Source of the DNA: Acidobacteriota bacterium
GTDB taxonomy: Bacteria > Acidobacteriota > Terriglobia > Bryobacterales > Bryobacteraceae
NCBI GenBank assembly: GCA_026393985.1
Contig: JAPKZB010000004.1
Span: 1-64,000, forward strand
Length of the DNA: 64,000 nucleotides
Direction of reading: 5' to 3'
Each line of letters starts with the position of its first letter. The stretch's first letter is position 1. A model generated the notes under the pieces. That model made no database searches, was not told where the DNA came from, and was given only the letters and a program-made list of their open reading frames with translations. Both the position numbers and the translations under genes were made by a program. Below are positions 1 to 8,383 of the stretch, one piece after another.

Positions 1-125
1 CTTTCTTGGCCGCACTTCCAGAAGTCAGACACGGCCTCGCACCGTTTTAACCCAGTATTGGCGGGCTCGACCAGGCTACCGCAACGAAAGACCCCAGACA
101 GCCCAAGCCGCCCGGCGGGGGCCCT

Positions 126-665
126 GTGCATAATTCAGGTTTCAGCGTCCTGCTCGATGAGGAGGGTAAGTTCTTTTACATTTACTACTCCAACTACGCC
201 GGCCCGTTAAGCGCGCAAGGCATTGCCGTTGCCCGGCTCGCCTATGAAGATCGCTTCTCCCCCGCCGGCAACGTCTGGAAGCGTTACGGCGGCGAGTGGA
301 AAGAGGCTGGCCTCGGCGGTCTGTCGCAGGCCGTCCTCCCCGCCGCAGTCAGTTGGGCCAGCCCGAATACGGACGCCTTCTGGGGCCCGTCCCTGCACTA
401 CAACACCTATCTCAACCAGTACGTGATGCTGATGAACCGCGCGTGCTGCGAACCGGGTTGGCCGCCGGAGGGCATCTACATCAGCTTTGCCGGCGATTTG
501 GCCAATCCGGAGGGATGGTCCCCGCCGCGGCAGATTCTCGCTAACGTCGGTTGGTATCCGATGGCTCTGGGCCTTGGCTCGGGCGAGACCGACAAGCGCG
601 TCAGCCAACGCGCCCGCTTATTTGTCGGCAGCGACTCGCGGTGGGTGCTGACCTTTCTCAAGTGA
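126..665 (+). CDS. C-terminal fragment of a secreted propeller-like protein
   Basis: The frame encodes 179 residues from a GTG at 126, but it is open back to a TAA at 48-50, so the start is uncertain. The text has short runs such as YIYYSNY, VAVAR-like, FWGPSLHYNTYLNQYVML and EGIYISFAGDL. These resemble the last blades of DUF4185 or family-43-like five-bladed propeller proteins that bind or cleave sugars. Such proteins are usually 350-450 residues with a signal peptide, and neither is seen here. The in-frame stop at 48-50 and the lack of similar-looking sequence upstream suggest a truncated or frameshifted gene rather than an intact short one. The family assignment is recognition only. Confidence 0.5.
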   Translation: MHNSGFSVLLDEEGKFFYIYYSNYAGPLSAQGIAVARLAYEDRFSPAGNVWKRYGGEWKEAGLGGLSQAVLPAAVSWASPNTDAFWGPSLHYNTYLNQYVMLMNRACCEPGWPPEGIYISFAGDLANPEGWSPPRQILANVGWYPMALGLGSGETDKRVSQRARLFVGSDSRWVLTFLK

Positions 666-671
666 AGCATC

Positions 672-694
672 CGGACGCCGGGACCCGGCGTCGC
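672..694. terminator. Perfect 9-bp inverted repeat between convergent ORFs
   Basis: GACGCCGGG at 674-682 is followed after one base by its exact complement CCCGGCGTC at 684-692. It starts nine bases after the stop of the plus-strand fragment and ends 13 bases before the minus-strand small ORF ends. No T-tract follows on either strand, so it may only be a transcript-end hairpin. Confidence 0.3.
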
Positions 695-704
695 AGCCGC
701 TCAT

Positions 705-794
705 TCAAGTGGGCACGCCCAATTTGGGCAGCACAAAACGCATCAGCACGATGTAGCCGGCAATCATCGCCAGCGGAAGAAAGATTTCGCTCAT
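705..794 (-). CDS. Small 29-residue single-span membrane protein (predicted)
   Basis: ATG at 794 reads 29 codons to TGA at 705-707: MSEIFLPLAMIAGYIVLMRF, then VLPKLGVPT. It is one hydrophobic helix of about 18 residues followed by a basic, proline-containing end. I have the impression that short proteins ending in VLPxLGVPT recur in acidobacteria and planctomycetes, but no function is known to me. It lies between the gene fragment and the pnp terminator. The upstream GCAGGCAG is a weak ribosome binding site. A chance ORF this short cannot be excluded; the clean helix and charge pattern favour a real peptide. Confidence 0.45.
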   Translation of the reverse strand: MSEIFLPLAMIAGYIVLMRFVLPKLGVPT

Positions 795-835
795 CTGCCT
801 GCTAGGATGCAGGGCGGCGGCGGAAGGTGACAACG

Positions 836-876
836 AAAACGGCCGCCGCGGGTGGTTCCCGGGGCGGCCGTTGTTT
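836..876 (-). terminator. Rho-independent-like terminator of pnp
   Basis: AACGGCCGCC at 838-847 pairs perfectly with GGCGGCCGTT at 863-872 across a 15-nt loop. Read on the minus strand the stem is followed by TTCGTTGTC, a T-rich tail. It sits about 23 nt beyond the pnp stop codon. Confidence 0.6.
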
Positions 877-894
877 CGTTTGTACGCGGCGGAG

Positions 895-3003
895 CTACTG
901 TCCGGCTTCTGCCTTCAGCTTCTCGCGCTGCTCTTTGAGCACCGCTTTGCGGCTCAGTTTGATTTTGTTGCCTTCGAGCGCCAGCACCTTCACCATGATC
1001 TGGTCGCCTTCGTTCAACTCATCCCGCACTTCCTTCACGCGGCTTTCGGCGATCTCGCTGATGTGCAGCAAGCCGTCGGTGCCGGGGAAGATTTCGACGA
1101 ACGCGCCGAAGTCGACGATGCGCACCACTTTGCCCAGGTAGGTCTTACCGGGCTCGGCAACGGCGCAGATGTCGGTCACGCGCTGAATCGCCTTCTGCGC
1201 GGCCACGCCGTCGGTGGCGTAGATGTTCACCGTACCGTCGTCGCTGATGTCGATCTTGCAGCCCGTCTCGTCGGTGATGCTGCGGATCATCTTGCCGCCG
1301 GGTCCAATCAGTTCCCGGATCTTGTCGGTCGGGATCGTCATGGTGTGGATGCGGGGCGCGTGCAGCGACAGGTCGCCGCGCGGCGTATCGATGCACTTGG
1401 CCATGATGTCGAGGATGTGCAGCCGGGCCTTCCGCGCCTGCTCCATGGCCTCTTTCATCAGTTCCGTCGTGACATTCGGAACCTTGATGTCCATCTGCAG
1501 GCCGGTGATGCCTTCGGCCGAACCGGACACCTTGAAGTCCATATCGCCGTAGTGGTCTTCGGCGCCGGCGATGTCGGTGAGGATGGCGTAATCGTCGCCC
1601 TCTTTCACGAGACCCATCGCGATGCCCGCCACTGCCTTCGCCACCGGCACGCCGGCGTCCATCATCGACAGCGAAGCGCCGCAGACGGAAGCCATCGAGC
1701 TCGAACCGTTCGATTCGAGGATGTCGCTGACCACGCGGATCGTATACGGGAACTTCTTCTCGGAAGGAACCACGGCCGCCATCGACCGCTCGGCCAGTGC
1801 GCCGTGGCCGATTTCGCGTCGGCCGGCGCCGCGCATGAAGCCCACTTCGCCGACCGAGAACGGCGGGAAGTTGTAGTGCAGCATGAAGCGCTTCGAGAGA
1901 ACCGTCGGGTCGAGCAGTTCAATGCGCTGCTCGTCGTCCTTGGTGCCAAGCGTGGTGGTCACCAGCGCCTGCGTCTCCCCGCGGGTAAACAGAGCCGACC
2001 CATGCGTGCGCGGCAGAATGCCCACTTCGCATTCGATGTGACGAACCTCGTCAAACGCGCGACCGTCGGGACGACGGCGGTCTTTCAACATCTCATCGCG
2101 GAAGATGCGCTCTTTGAGCATGCTGAACAGCTCTTTGGCTTCCGCCTGCTGCTCGTCCGGATACTTTTCGACCACCTTGGCCTTGGCCGCGTCGATCCGC
2201 GCGTAGCTTTCGAGCTTGCCGTACTTCTCGGTGTTCAGGGCATCGCTCAGTTCGGGGCGGATAAACGCATCGATCTGGTCGAGCAGTTCCTGATTGATCA
2301 CCTTCGGAATGAACTCGCGCTTGGTCTTGCCGGTCAGCGCCATCAGCTCCCGAATGCCGGCGTTGAGCTTCTTGCAGCACTCATGACCGAACTCGATCGC
2401 CTCGAGAATCTCCGCCTCGGGCACATGCTCGGCACCGGCTTCCACCATGACGATTCCACTATCGGTGCCAGCCACAATGATGCTCAGCGTCGACAAGGCC
2501 GCCTGCGCGTAGGAGGGATTCGGCACCAGTTTGCCGTCCACTTTGCCCACCCGCACCGCGCTCAGGACGTGGTGAAACGGAATATCGCTGATCGCCAGCG
2601 CCGCTCCCGCGCCGGCAATCGCCAGCGTGCCCGGGTCGCGCGTCGGATCAGCCGACAGCAGCATGCCGATTACCTGGGTCTCGTGCGAGTAGCCCTCCGG
2701 AAACAGGGGCCGGATCGGACGATCGATCATCCGGCTCGTCAGAATTTCTTTTTCCGACGGACGTCCTTCCCGCTTGATAAAGCCACCGGGGAAGCGCCCC
2801 GTCGAGTACGTGTACTCGCGGTAATCCACCGTCAGCGGGAAAAAATCCGCATTCGGCTTGGGCTTGGGAGCCGTGCAGGCAGTCACCAGAACCACCGAAT
2901 CGCCCGAACGAACAATCACAGATCCGTTCGCCTGTTTAGCCATGTGACCGGTCTCGAAGGAGACCGGTACACCAAACAGATCAATATCTACTTTATGAAG
3001 CAT
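895..3003 (-). CDS. pnp: Polyribonucleotide nucleotidyltransferase (PNPase)
   Basis: Phosphorolytic 3'-5' exoribonuclease of 702 residues, the usual family length. Domains in order: first RNase PH core (about 12-145), PNPase all-alpha linker, second RNase PH core (about 320-460, with SNGSSSMASVCG and the metal-binding DMDFKVSG stretch near 490), a KH domain with the IGPGGKMI loop (about 555-610) and an S1 domain (about 620-690, GAFVEIFPGTDGLLHIS). It acts in mRNA turnover as a trimer, usually with RNase E/Y partners. It follows rpsO by 103 nt, the rpsO-pnp order conserved across bacteria. ATG start with AAGGAA five nt upstream. Confidence 0.98.
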   Translation of the reverse strand: MLHKVDIDLFGVPVSFETGHMAKQANGSVIVRSGDSVVLVTACTAPKPKPNADFFPLTVDYREYTYSTGRFPGGFIKREGRPSEKEILTSRMIDRPIRPLFPEGYSHETQVIGMLLSADPTRDPGTLAIAGAGAALAISDIPFHHVLSAVRVGKVDGKLVPNPSYAQAALSTLSIIVAGTDSGIVMVEAGAEHVPEAEILEAIEFGHECCKKLNAGIRELMALTGKTKREFIPKVINQELLDQIDAFIRPELSDALNTEKYGKLESYARIDAAKAKVVEKYPDEQQAEAKELFSMLKERIFRDEMLKDRRRPDGRAFDEVRHIECEVGILPRTHGSALFTRGETQALVTTTLGTKDDEQRIELLDPTVLSKRFMLHYNFPPFSVGEVGFMRGAGRREIGHGALAERSMAAVVPSEKKFPYTIRVVSDILESNGSSSMASVCGASLSMMDAGVPVAKAVAGIAMGLVKEGDDYAILTDIAGAEDHYGDMDFKVSGSAEGITGLQMDIKVPNVTTELMKEAMEQARKARLHILDIMAKCIDTPRGDLSLHAPRIHTMTIPTDKIRELIGPGGKMIRSITDETGCKIDISDDGTVNIYATDGVAAQKAIQRVTDICAVAEPGKTYLGKVVRIVDFGAFVEIFPGTDGLLHISEIAESRVKEVRDELNEGDQIMVKVLALEGNKIKLSRKAVLKEQREKLKAEAGQ

Positions 3004-3070
3004 TGCTATTCCTTGAACCGAATTGACTCGAAATCAAGGAGACGCGAGGAGCGATTGTACGTGTAGCCTG

Positions 3071-3089
3071 TTCCGCCACCAGAGCGGAA
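3071..3089 (-). other. Hairpin in the rpsO-pnp intergenic region
   Basis: TTCCGC at 3071-3076 pairs with GCGGAA at 3084-3089 with a 7-nt loop. It lies between rpsO and pnp where E. coli has a terminator and an RNase III processing site. No T-tract follows, so processing or partial attenuation is only a suggestion. Confidence 0.3.
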
Positions 3090-3106
3090 TCACTTTCAGC
3101 CTTCCC

Positions 3107-3376
3107 CTAACGACGGATGCCCAAGCCAGTGATCAGCGTCTTATAGCGCTGAGGGCTGATACCCTTCAGATAGTCCAGCAGACGACGACGCCGGGCTACC
3201 ATCATCAAAAGTCCACGGCGGGAGCTGTGGTCCTTTTTGTTGGCCTTGAAATGATCCTGCAACTGCGTAATGCGCTGGCTCAGGATCGCAACCTGGACCT
3301 CTGGCGAACCGCAATCATCCTTGTGGATCTTGTACTTCGCGATTACTTCTTGTTTCGATTCCGCCGCCAGTGCCAT
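3107..3376 (-). CDS. rpsO: 30S ribosomal protein S15
   Basis: 89 residues, exactly the usual S15 size. The conserved [14 protein letters not shown], the HSSRRGLL segment that contacts 16S rRNA helix 22, and RRRLLDYLK are all present. S15 is a primary binder of the 30S central domain. It is the gene before pnp. The AAGGAG upstream is about 15 nt from the ATG, farther than normal, and there is no other in-frame start between them, so translation initiation here may depend on leader structure, as S15 autoregulation does elsewhere (inference). Confidence 0.97.
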   Translation of the reverse strand: MALAAESKQEVIAKYKIHKDDCGSPEVQVAILSQRITQLQDHFKANKKDHSSRRGLLMMVARRRRLLDYLKGISPQRYKTLITGLGIRR

Positions 3377-3395
3377 GCCGTAAAGTGGATACTCC

Positions 3396-3424
3396 TTAGT
3401 CTTCCCTTAATCGTTTGATGTCAA
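3396..3424 (-). promoter_or_regulatory. Putative promoter of rpsO
   Basis: On the minus strand a perfect TTGACA (3424-3419) is followed after 17 nt by GACTAA (3401-3396), a poor -10. The match rests mostly on the -35. It sits just upstream of rpsO, after the SDR gene. Confidence 0.3.
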
Positions 3425-3450
3425 TAAAGAGGATAACACAGATGAAATGT

Positions 3451-4149
3451 TCATTTGGGGGCCAATCGTATGCCGCCGTCCAAACGAATTGTTTCGCCGT
3501 TCAAATATGGGTTCTCCACCACCTGCCGCACGAGCATGGCGAACTCCTCCGGCCGGCCCAACCGGTTGGGAAACGGCACCGTCCGGCCCACCTCCTCGCG
3601 CACCGCCGGGGGCAGCGCGTCCATCATCGGCGTATCCATCAACCCCGGCGCAATTGAGACAACGCGGACGCCCGCCCGCGCAAACTCCCGCGCCAGTGGG
3701 AGGGTCATCCCCGCCACGGCCGCCTTGGACGCCGCATAAGCCGCCTGTCCGACCTGGCCGTCGAAGGCCGCAATCGAAGCCGTGTTCACAATCACGCCCC
3801 GCTCCCCGTCCGGTCCCGCCGGGTTATCCATCATCGCCGCCGCCGCCAGCCGGATCACGTTAAACGTACCCAGCAGATTGACCCGGATCACCCGTTCAAA
3901 CTCCTCGAGCGCCACCGGCCCCTCCCGCCCCACCGTCCGCTGCGCCGTGGCCACGCCCGCGCAGTTGACGACAATATCCACCCCGCCCAGAATCGCCAAC
4001 TCCACATCACTATCCCGCAGCACATCCTGCCCCGTCGCCCGGTCAATCACTCGGACCTCGGCCCCGGCCTCGCGCAGCATCGCCGCCGTTGCCGCGCCCA
4101 AACCGGACGCCCCTCCCGTCACTACCGCCCGCCGGCCTATGATCTGCAT
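3451..4149 (-). CDS. SDR-family dehydrogenase, 3-hydroxyacyl-CoA dehydrogenase type II-like
   Basis: 232-residue Rossmann-fold short-chain dehydrogenase. The NAD(P) loop TGGASGLG is at 11-18, NCAGV near 62, and the catalytic YAASK follows IVNTASIAAFDGQVGQ. That Q-V-G-Q-A-A-Y stretch, LMDTPMM and VPFPNRLGRPEEFA resemble the HSD17B10 group (3-hydroxy-2-methylbutyryl-CoA or 3-hydroxyacyl-CoA dehydrogenase). A role in fatty-acid or branched amino-acid oxidation is therefore likely but unproven; no other beta-oxidation gene is adjacent. It is divergent from thiE with a 61-nt gap. Confidence 0.85.
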   Translation of the reverse strand: MQIIGRRAVVTGGASGLGAATAAMLREAGAEVRVIDRATGQDVLRDSDVELAILGGVDIVVNCAGVATAQRTVGREGPVALEEFERVIRVNLLGTFNVIRLAAAAMMDNPAGPDGERGVIVNTASIAAFDGQVGQAAYAASKAAVAGMTLPLAREFARAGVRVVSIAPGLMDTPMMDALPPAVREEVGRTVPFPNRLGRPEEFAMLVRQVVENPYLNGETIRLDGGIRLAPK

Positions 4150-4157
4150 CAGGCTCT

Positions 4158-4163
4158 ATTAAA
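4158..4163 (-). promoter_or_regulatory. Possible -10 box of the SDR gene
   Basis: TTTAAT on the minus strand (4163-4158) ends 8 nt before the ATG at 4149, and no Shine-Dalgarno sequence lies between. It could drive a very short-leader transcript. There is no clear -35. Confidence 0.25.
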
Positions 4164-4172
4164 CCAAATCGC

Positions 4173-4178
4173 TATAAT
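4173..4178 (+). promoter_or_regulatory. -10 box for the thiE unit
   Basis: Perfect TATAAT at 4173-4178, without a recognisable -35 at 16-18 nt. A transcript starting near 4185 would include the GTG at 4211. No TPP-riboswitch-like sequence is seen in the short leader. Confidence 0.4.
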
Positions 4179-4210
4179 TGCTTTGGATTCGTGTTGGCCC
4201 CGAGTTGCTC

Positions 4211-4738
4211 GTGAACCCGCTCCTCTACTGCCAGATCGCCGAACATCCCCCTCCCCACCCGCGGGCCGATTGGTTCCAACTGCGCGCCAAGCATCTCCCG
4301 GCCCGCCAACTTTACGCCCTCACCCGCCAGGCGCTCCTGCAGGCGACCGGCCAAAAGATCATCGTCAATAGCCGCCTCGATATCGCCCTCGCCGCCCGGG
4401 CGCACGGCGTCCACCTGCCCGCCGACAGCCCCGCCCCGCGTCGTCTCCGGCTCGCCGCCCCGCCCGGTTTCCTCATCGGCGTCTCCTGCCACACGCTCGA
4501 CGAACTCCGCCAAGCCGAAGCCGAAGGCGCCGACTACGCCTTTTTCAGCCCCGTCTTCCAACCCTTCTCAAAACCCGATTACCACCCCGGCCTCGGCCTC
4601 GATCAACTCAGCCAGGCTTGCCGCGCCGTCCAAATCCCGGTATTCGCCCTGGGCGGCATCACCCATGAAAACGCGTCACACTGTCAAAGGGCGGGCGCCG
4701 CGGGCGTGGCAGGCATCTCGCTGTTCTCTTCGATATGA
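4211..4738 (+). CDS. thiE: Thiamine-phosphate synthase (short form)
   Basis: TIM-barrel enzyme that joins HMP-PP and thiazole phosphate into thiamine monophosphate. Seen: WFQLRAKHL (QLR-K motif), VNSRLDIALAARAHGVHLP, GVSCHTLDELRQAEAEGADY, FFSPVF and PVFALGGITHEN. The GTG at 4211 is preferred because the protein then opens NPLLYCQIAEHP, as ThiE proteins do, and because the TATAAT at 4173-4178 lies over the alternative upstream start. About 175 residues, a little short for ThiE (about 200); a TenI-like regulatory role is the alternative. Its TGA overlaps the ATG of the next gene by 4 nt. No other thiamine gene is nearby. Confidence 0.85.
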   Translation: MNPLLYCQIAEHPPPHPRADWFQLRAKHLPARQLYALTRQALLQATGQKIIVNSRLDIALAARAHGVHLPADSPAPRRLRLAAPPGFLIGVSCHTLDELRQAEAEGADYAFFSPVFQPFSKPDYHPGLGLDQLSQACRAVQIPVFALGGITHENASHCQRAGAAGVAGISLFSSI

Positions 4739-7161
4739 AACTCCTCACGGCTCTTCTTCTGGCTATCCCGCTATCGGCCCAGGCACCGGTCTGGCGCGAG
4801 ACGGAAATCGACGGCCGAATGGTCCGCTACCAGATCGTCGATGGCGAAGCGCTGCTCGGCGATATCGTGCTCGGCCCCGCCGCCGACCTCGAGAGCAAAT
4901 CCCCCCGCGCCTCCAGCCTCGTCCTCGGCCAACGCTTCCGCTGGCCCAACGGAGCCGTCCCTTACGTCATCGACGAAGACGTCCCGGAAATCTCCGCGCG
5001 CGTCGAAGCGGCCATCCGCGCCTGGAACGAAAACACGCCCATCCGGCTCATCCCCCGCACGACGGAAGCGGACTACATCCAGTTCCGCCGCCGCAATGGC
5101 TTCTCGTGCTCCTCGAACGTCGGCCGCATCGGCGGCCGCCAGTTCATTAACCTGCCCGACGACTGCGCCCTCGGCTCCGTCATCCACGAAATCGGCCACG
5201 CCGTCGGCCTCTGGCACACCCATTCCCGGCAGGATCGGGACCTGTTCGTCGACGTCGACCTGCCGTCGATCAACCGCGCGGACTGGAGCCAGTACACTGT
5301 CTCGCTCCGGGATGGCGAGGATATCGGCCCCTACCCCTACGACTCGATCATGCATTACTCTGGCACCGGCTTCGCCCTGCCCCTGCGGTACGCCATGCAG
5401 ACCATCCCGCGCGGCATCCCCATCGGCCAGCGTACCGGGCTCTCCCCCTCCGATATCGACACCATCACCCGTATCTACGGCCCGCCGCCGCGCCGCACCA
5501 CGATCACCTCCAATCCGCCCGGCCTCAACGTCATCGTCGACGGCGTCTCCGTTACCACCCCGGCTGTGTTTGACTGGCCACCCGGGTCCACCCACAGGCT
5601 CCGGGCGCCCGACCAGACCAGAGACGCCATCCAACTCGCCTTGGGCCGATGGTCTAACTTCGGCCCGCCCGACCAAACGATCACCGCCTCGGCGGCCACC
5701 ACGCTCTACACCGCCCACTATCGCCGACTGGTCGAGTTCCCGGCCGCCGCCATCCCGGCCCCGGCCGGCACCATCGAACTGAATCCCGCCCCGGAGAACG
5801 GACTGCTCCCGCTCGGCGCTCTCGTTGCGCTCCGCGCCGTGCCCGCAGCCGGATTCACCTTCACCAACTGGTCCGGATTCGGCTTCTTCAGCACGCACGG
5901 CAGTGACAACCCTCTCCGGATTCCCCTCGCCGACCCCGAACTGCGCTACACGGCCAACTTCACGAACAGCGCAGTCACCACGGTCACCTCCAAACCGCCC
6001 GGCCTGCGGGTGGTCGTCGATGGCGCCACCATCACCACCCCCCGGCGCTTCGCCTGGGCCCCGGGCACCGCCCATACCCTGCGCATCGCCACCCTGGCGC
6101 AAGCCGCGCCCGGCACCACATCCCGCTATAACTTTGCGGCCTGGTCGCTCGGCGCCGATGCCGCGCAAACCTACACGGCCACCACCTCACCGGCAATGCT
6201 CACCGCCGACTTCACCGCCGAACACCGCGTCAATCTGGTCGCCTCGCCCTCCGGCAGCGGCACCCTCTCCGTAGACCCGCCCCTGCCCGCGGATGGCTTC
6301 GTCCCGGCCGGCTCCACCGTGACGGTGACCGCCTCTCCCCGCGCCGGCTTCGAATTCACCGGCTGGGGCGATGCCGCCTCCGGCGCCGAGCCGGTTACCC
6401 TCGTGCAGGTCAACGAGGAGGTGTTCGTCTCCGCCCGATTTGCCGCCCCGAACCAGATCACCCTCTCTGGTACCGTCAACGCCGCCAGTCAGCTAGGGGG
6501 CGCCGTCAGCCCCGGCCAGATCATCTCGCTTTACGGCCTGGAGATTGGGCCCGCCACGCCCGCCGGTTTGGCGCTGACGGCGCAGGGCCGGGTGGCGACG
6601 CAGTTGAACGGCGCCCGCGTGTGGTTCAACAATCTCCCCGCGCCCCTGGCCTACGTCTCGGCCAACCAGATCAACTGCGTGGTGCCCTACGGCATTCCGG
6701 AGGCGACCGTGACGCTGCGGGTCGAGGTCGATGGCCGGACCACCAACGCCCTGAACGTGCCCGTTCAGCCGGCCGGGCCGGCATTCTTCACCTATAACTC
6801 CTCGGGCCAGGGAGGCGGCGCCTTTTTGAACGAAAACGGCAGTGTCAACACGGCGGCGAACCCGGCCGCCCGCGGCGCAATCGTCGTGCTCTACGCCACC
6901 GGAACCGGCCGCACCACCCCGGCCCAGGCCGATGGCGAGGTCACCGGCAACCTGCCGCCCCGGCCCGCCCAGCCGGTTAAGGTGTTCCTGGCCGATCGCG
7001 AAGCCGAGATTCTGTTTGCCGGCAGCACGCCGGGCGTGGTCAGCGGCTTGACGCAGTTGAACGTGCGAGTGCCGCGCGATCTGGCCCCGGGCCTCGTGCC
7101 GGTGGTGCTCGAAGTGGGCGGCATCCGGAGTCCGCGCACGGTCAGCCTGGCGATCCGCTAA
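4735..7161 (+). CDS. Secreted astacin-like zinc metalloprotease with TIGR03437 tail
   Basis: 808 residues with a signal peptide (MKLLTALLLAIPLSAQA). An M12A protease domain covers about 60-250: zinc motif HEIGHAVGLWH at 151-161 (H151, E152, H155, H161) and Met-turn SIMHY at 204-208. PEGA-like repeats (TSNPPGLNVIVDG, about 255-300, and TSKPPGLRVVVDG, about 418-460) alternate with Gly/Trp-rich segments like divergent InlB repeats (about 343-410 and 498-570). From about 578 to the end is a TIGR03437 domain (VNAASQLGGAVSPGQIISLYG). It should act outside the cytoplasm on protein or peptidoglycan-associated substrates. The start overlaps the thiE stop (ATGA); I see no functional link between the two. 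Confidence 0.88.
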   Translation: MKLLTALLLAIPLSAQAPVWRETEIDGRMVRYQIVDGEALLGDIVLGPAADLESKSPRASSLVLGQRFRWPNGAVPYVIDEDVPEISARVEAAIRAWNENTPIRLIPRTTEADYIQFRRRNGFSCSSNVGRIGGRQFINLPDDCALGSVIHEIGHAVGLWHTHSRQDRDLFVDVDLPSINRADWSQYTVSLRDGEDIGPYPYDSIMHYSGTGFALPLRYAMQTIPRGIPIGQRTGLSPSDIDTITRIYGPPPRRTTITSNPPGLNVIVDGVSVTTPAVFDWPPGSTHRLRAPDQTRDAIQLALGRWSNFGPPDQTITASAATTLYTAHYRRLVEFPAAAIPAPAGTIELNPAPENGLLPLGALVALRAVPAAGFTFTNWSGFGFFSTHGSDNPLRIPLADPELRYTANFTNSAVTTVTSKPPGLRVVVDGATITTPRRFAWAPGTAHTLRIATLAQAAPGTTSRYNFAAWSLGADAAQTYTATTSPAMLTADFTAEHRVNLVASPSGSGTLSVDPPLPADGFVPAGSTVTVTASPRAGFEFTGWGDAASGAEPVTLVQVNEEVFVSARFAAPNQITLSGTVNAASQLGGAVSPGQIISLYGLEIGPATPAGLALTAQGRVATQLNGARVWFNNLPAPLAYVSANQINCVVPYGIPEATVTLRVEVDGRTTNALNVPVQPAGPAFFTYNSSGQGGGAFLNENGSVNTAANPAARGAIVVLYATGTGRTTPAQADGEVTGNLPPRPAQPVKVFLADREAEILFAGSTPGVVSGLTQLNVRVPRDLAPGLVPVVLEVGGIRSPRTVSLAIR

Positions 7162-7184
7162 CCGCCGCGGCCCCTCGTTCGCGC

Positions 7185-7190
7185 TACCCT
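7185..7190 (+). promoter_or_regulatory. TANNNT -10 box 8 nt before lhgO
   Basis: TACCCT at 7185-7190, in the context CGCTACCCT, is followed by 8 nt and then the lhgO ATG. There is no Shine-Dalgarno sequence and no -35. The same CGCTACCCT precedes the small secreted gene at 45137. This is the arrangement of leaderless -10 promoters. Confidence 0.45.
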
Positions 7191-7198
7191 AAGCCTGA

Positions 7199-8383
7199 AT
7201 GCCTGCCACCCGCGTCGCCATCATCGGCGGAGGAATCGTCGGCCTCGCCACCGCCCTCCGGCTGCAGCAACGCCTGCCCCAACTCCAAATCACCGTCTAT
7301 GAGAAGGAGCCCGCTGTGGGCCGCCACCAGACGGGTAACAACTCCGGCGTCCTCCACGCCGGCCTTTACTACAAGCCCGGCTCGGCCAAAGCTCGCCTCG
7401 CCGTGCAGGGCGTGCGGCAGATGGTCGCCTTCTGCCAGGCGCACGAGATTGCGCACGAAATCTGCGGCAAGCTGGTGGTCGCCACCGACCCGTCGGAACT
7501 ACCCCGCCTGCACGATCTGCACCAACGCGGCCTGCAGAACGGCCTCTCCGGCCTTAGCCTGCTGTCGCCCGGGCAGATCCGCGAGATCGAACCCCACGCC
7601 GCCGGACTCCTCGCCCTCCGCGTCCCCGAAGAAGGCATCGTCGACTATCCGCAGGTCTGTCACGTAATGGTCGGCCTGCTCACCGCCGGCGGCGCCACCG
7701 TCCGCACGAACTGCGCCATCACCTCCATCGAACCCGGCTGGGTCCTGAACGGCCAGTACGAAGCCGACTTTCTCATCAACTGCGCCGGCCTCCAATGCGA
7801 CCGCGTCTCCGCCCTCGCCGGCGAGCGGCGCCGGGCCCGCATCATCCCCTTCCGCGGCGAATACTACATGCTCAAGCCGGACAGCCAGCATCTGGTGCGC
7901 CATCTCATCTACCCCGTCCCCGACCCGGCTTTCCCCTTCCTGGGCGTCCACTTCACCCGTCTCATCCACGGCGGCGTCGAAGCCGGCCCGAACGCCGTGC
8001 TGGCGTTCGCCCGCGAGGGCTACCGGTGGAATCAGGTCTCGCTGCCCGACCTGTGGGACGCGCTCACCTTCCCCGGCCTGTGGCGTTTCCTGGTCCGCTA
8101 CCCTTCCATGGCCAGCTACGAGATCCGCCGCTCGCTCAGCCACAAACTCTTCTGCGCCTCCCTGCAGCGGCTTGTCCCCGCCATTCAGCCCGCCGATATC
8201 GAACGCGGCGGCGCCGGCGTGCGCGCGCAGGCCATGCTGCCCAACGGAGACCTCGTCCAGGACTTCCTGATCGTCGACAGCGCCAAGGCGCTCCACCTGC
8301 TCAACGCCCCCAGCCCCGCTGCCACGGCCTCACTGGCCATCGGCGACGAGATCGTCAACCGGGTCGTCGGGCGCCTTACCTGA
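7199..8383 (+). CDS. lhgO: L-2-hydroxyglutarate oxidase
   Basis: 394-residue FAD-dependent oxidoreductase (DAO family) that oxidises L-2-hydroxyglutarate to 2-oxoglutarate, passing electrons to quinone or oxygen at the membrane. Seen: FAD loop IIGGGIVGLATA (about 7-18), then GNNSGVLHAGLYYKPGSAKA, the signature of LhgO/L2HGDH; PFRGEYYML and FPFLGVHFTR in the middle; and GVRAQAM near the C-terminus. Length is normal for LhgO. Its last 8 nt overlap the convergent tadC-like gene. Confidence 0.93.
   Translation: MPATRVAIIGGGIVGLATALRLQQRLPQLQITVYEKEPAVGRHQTGNNSGVLHAGLYYKPGSAKARLAVQGVRQMVAFCQAHEIAHEICGKLVVATDPSELPRLHDLHQRGLQNGLSGLSLLSPGQIREIEPHAAGLLALRVPEEGIVDYPQVCHVMVGLLTAGGATVRTNCAITSIEPGWVLNGQYEADFLINCAGLQCDRVSALAGERRRARIIPFRGEYYMLKPDSQHLVRHLIYPVPDPAFPFLGVHFTRLIHGGVEAGPNAVLAFAREGYRWNQVSLPDLWDALTFPGLWRFLVRYPSMASYEIRRSLSHKLFCASLQRLVPAIQPADIERGGAGVRAQAMLPNGDLVQDFLIVDSAKALHLLNAPSPAATASLAIGDEIVNRVVGRLT

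Noticed and set aside
871-3066. 731-codon frame on the plus strand opposite pnp
   Set aside because: It is antisense to a complete, clearly conserved PNPase. Its text is His/Arg/Val-rich without any family motif, as expected from reading high-GC coding DNA backwards.
4150-4211. TPP riboswitch before thiE
   Set aside because: The leader between the TATAAT and the GTG is only about 25-30 nt and lacks the conserved thi-box sequences.
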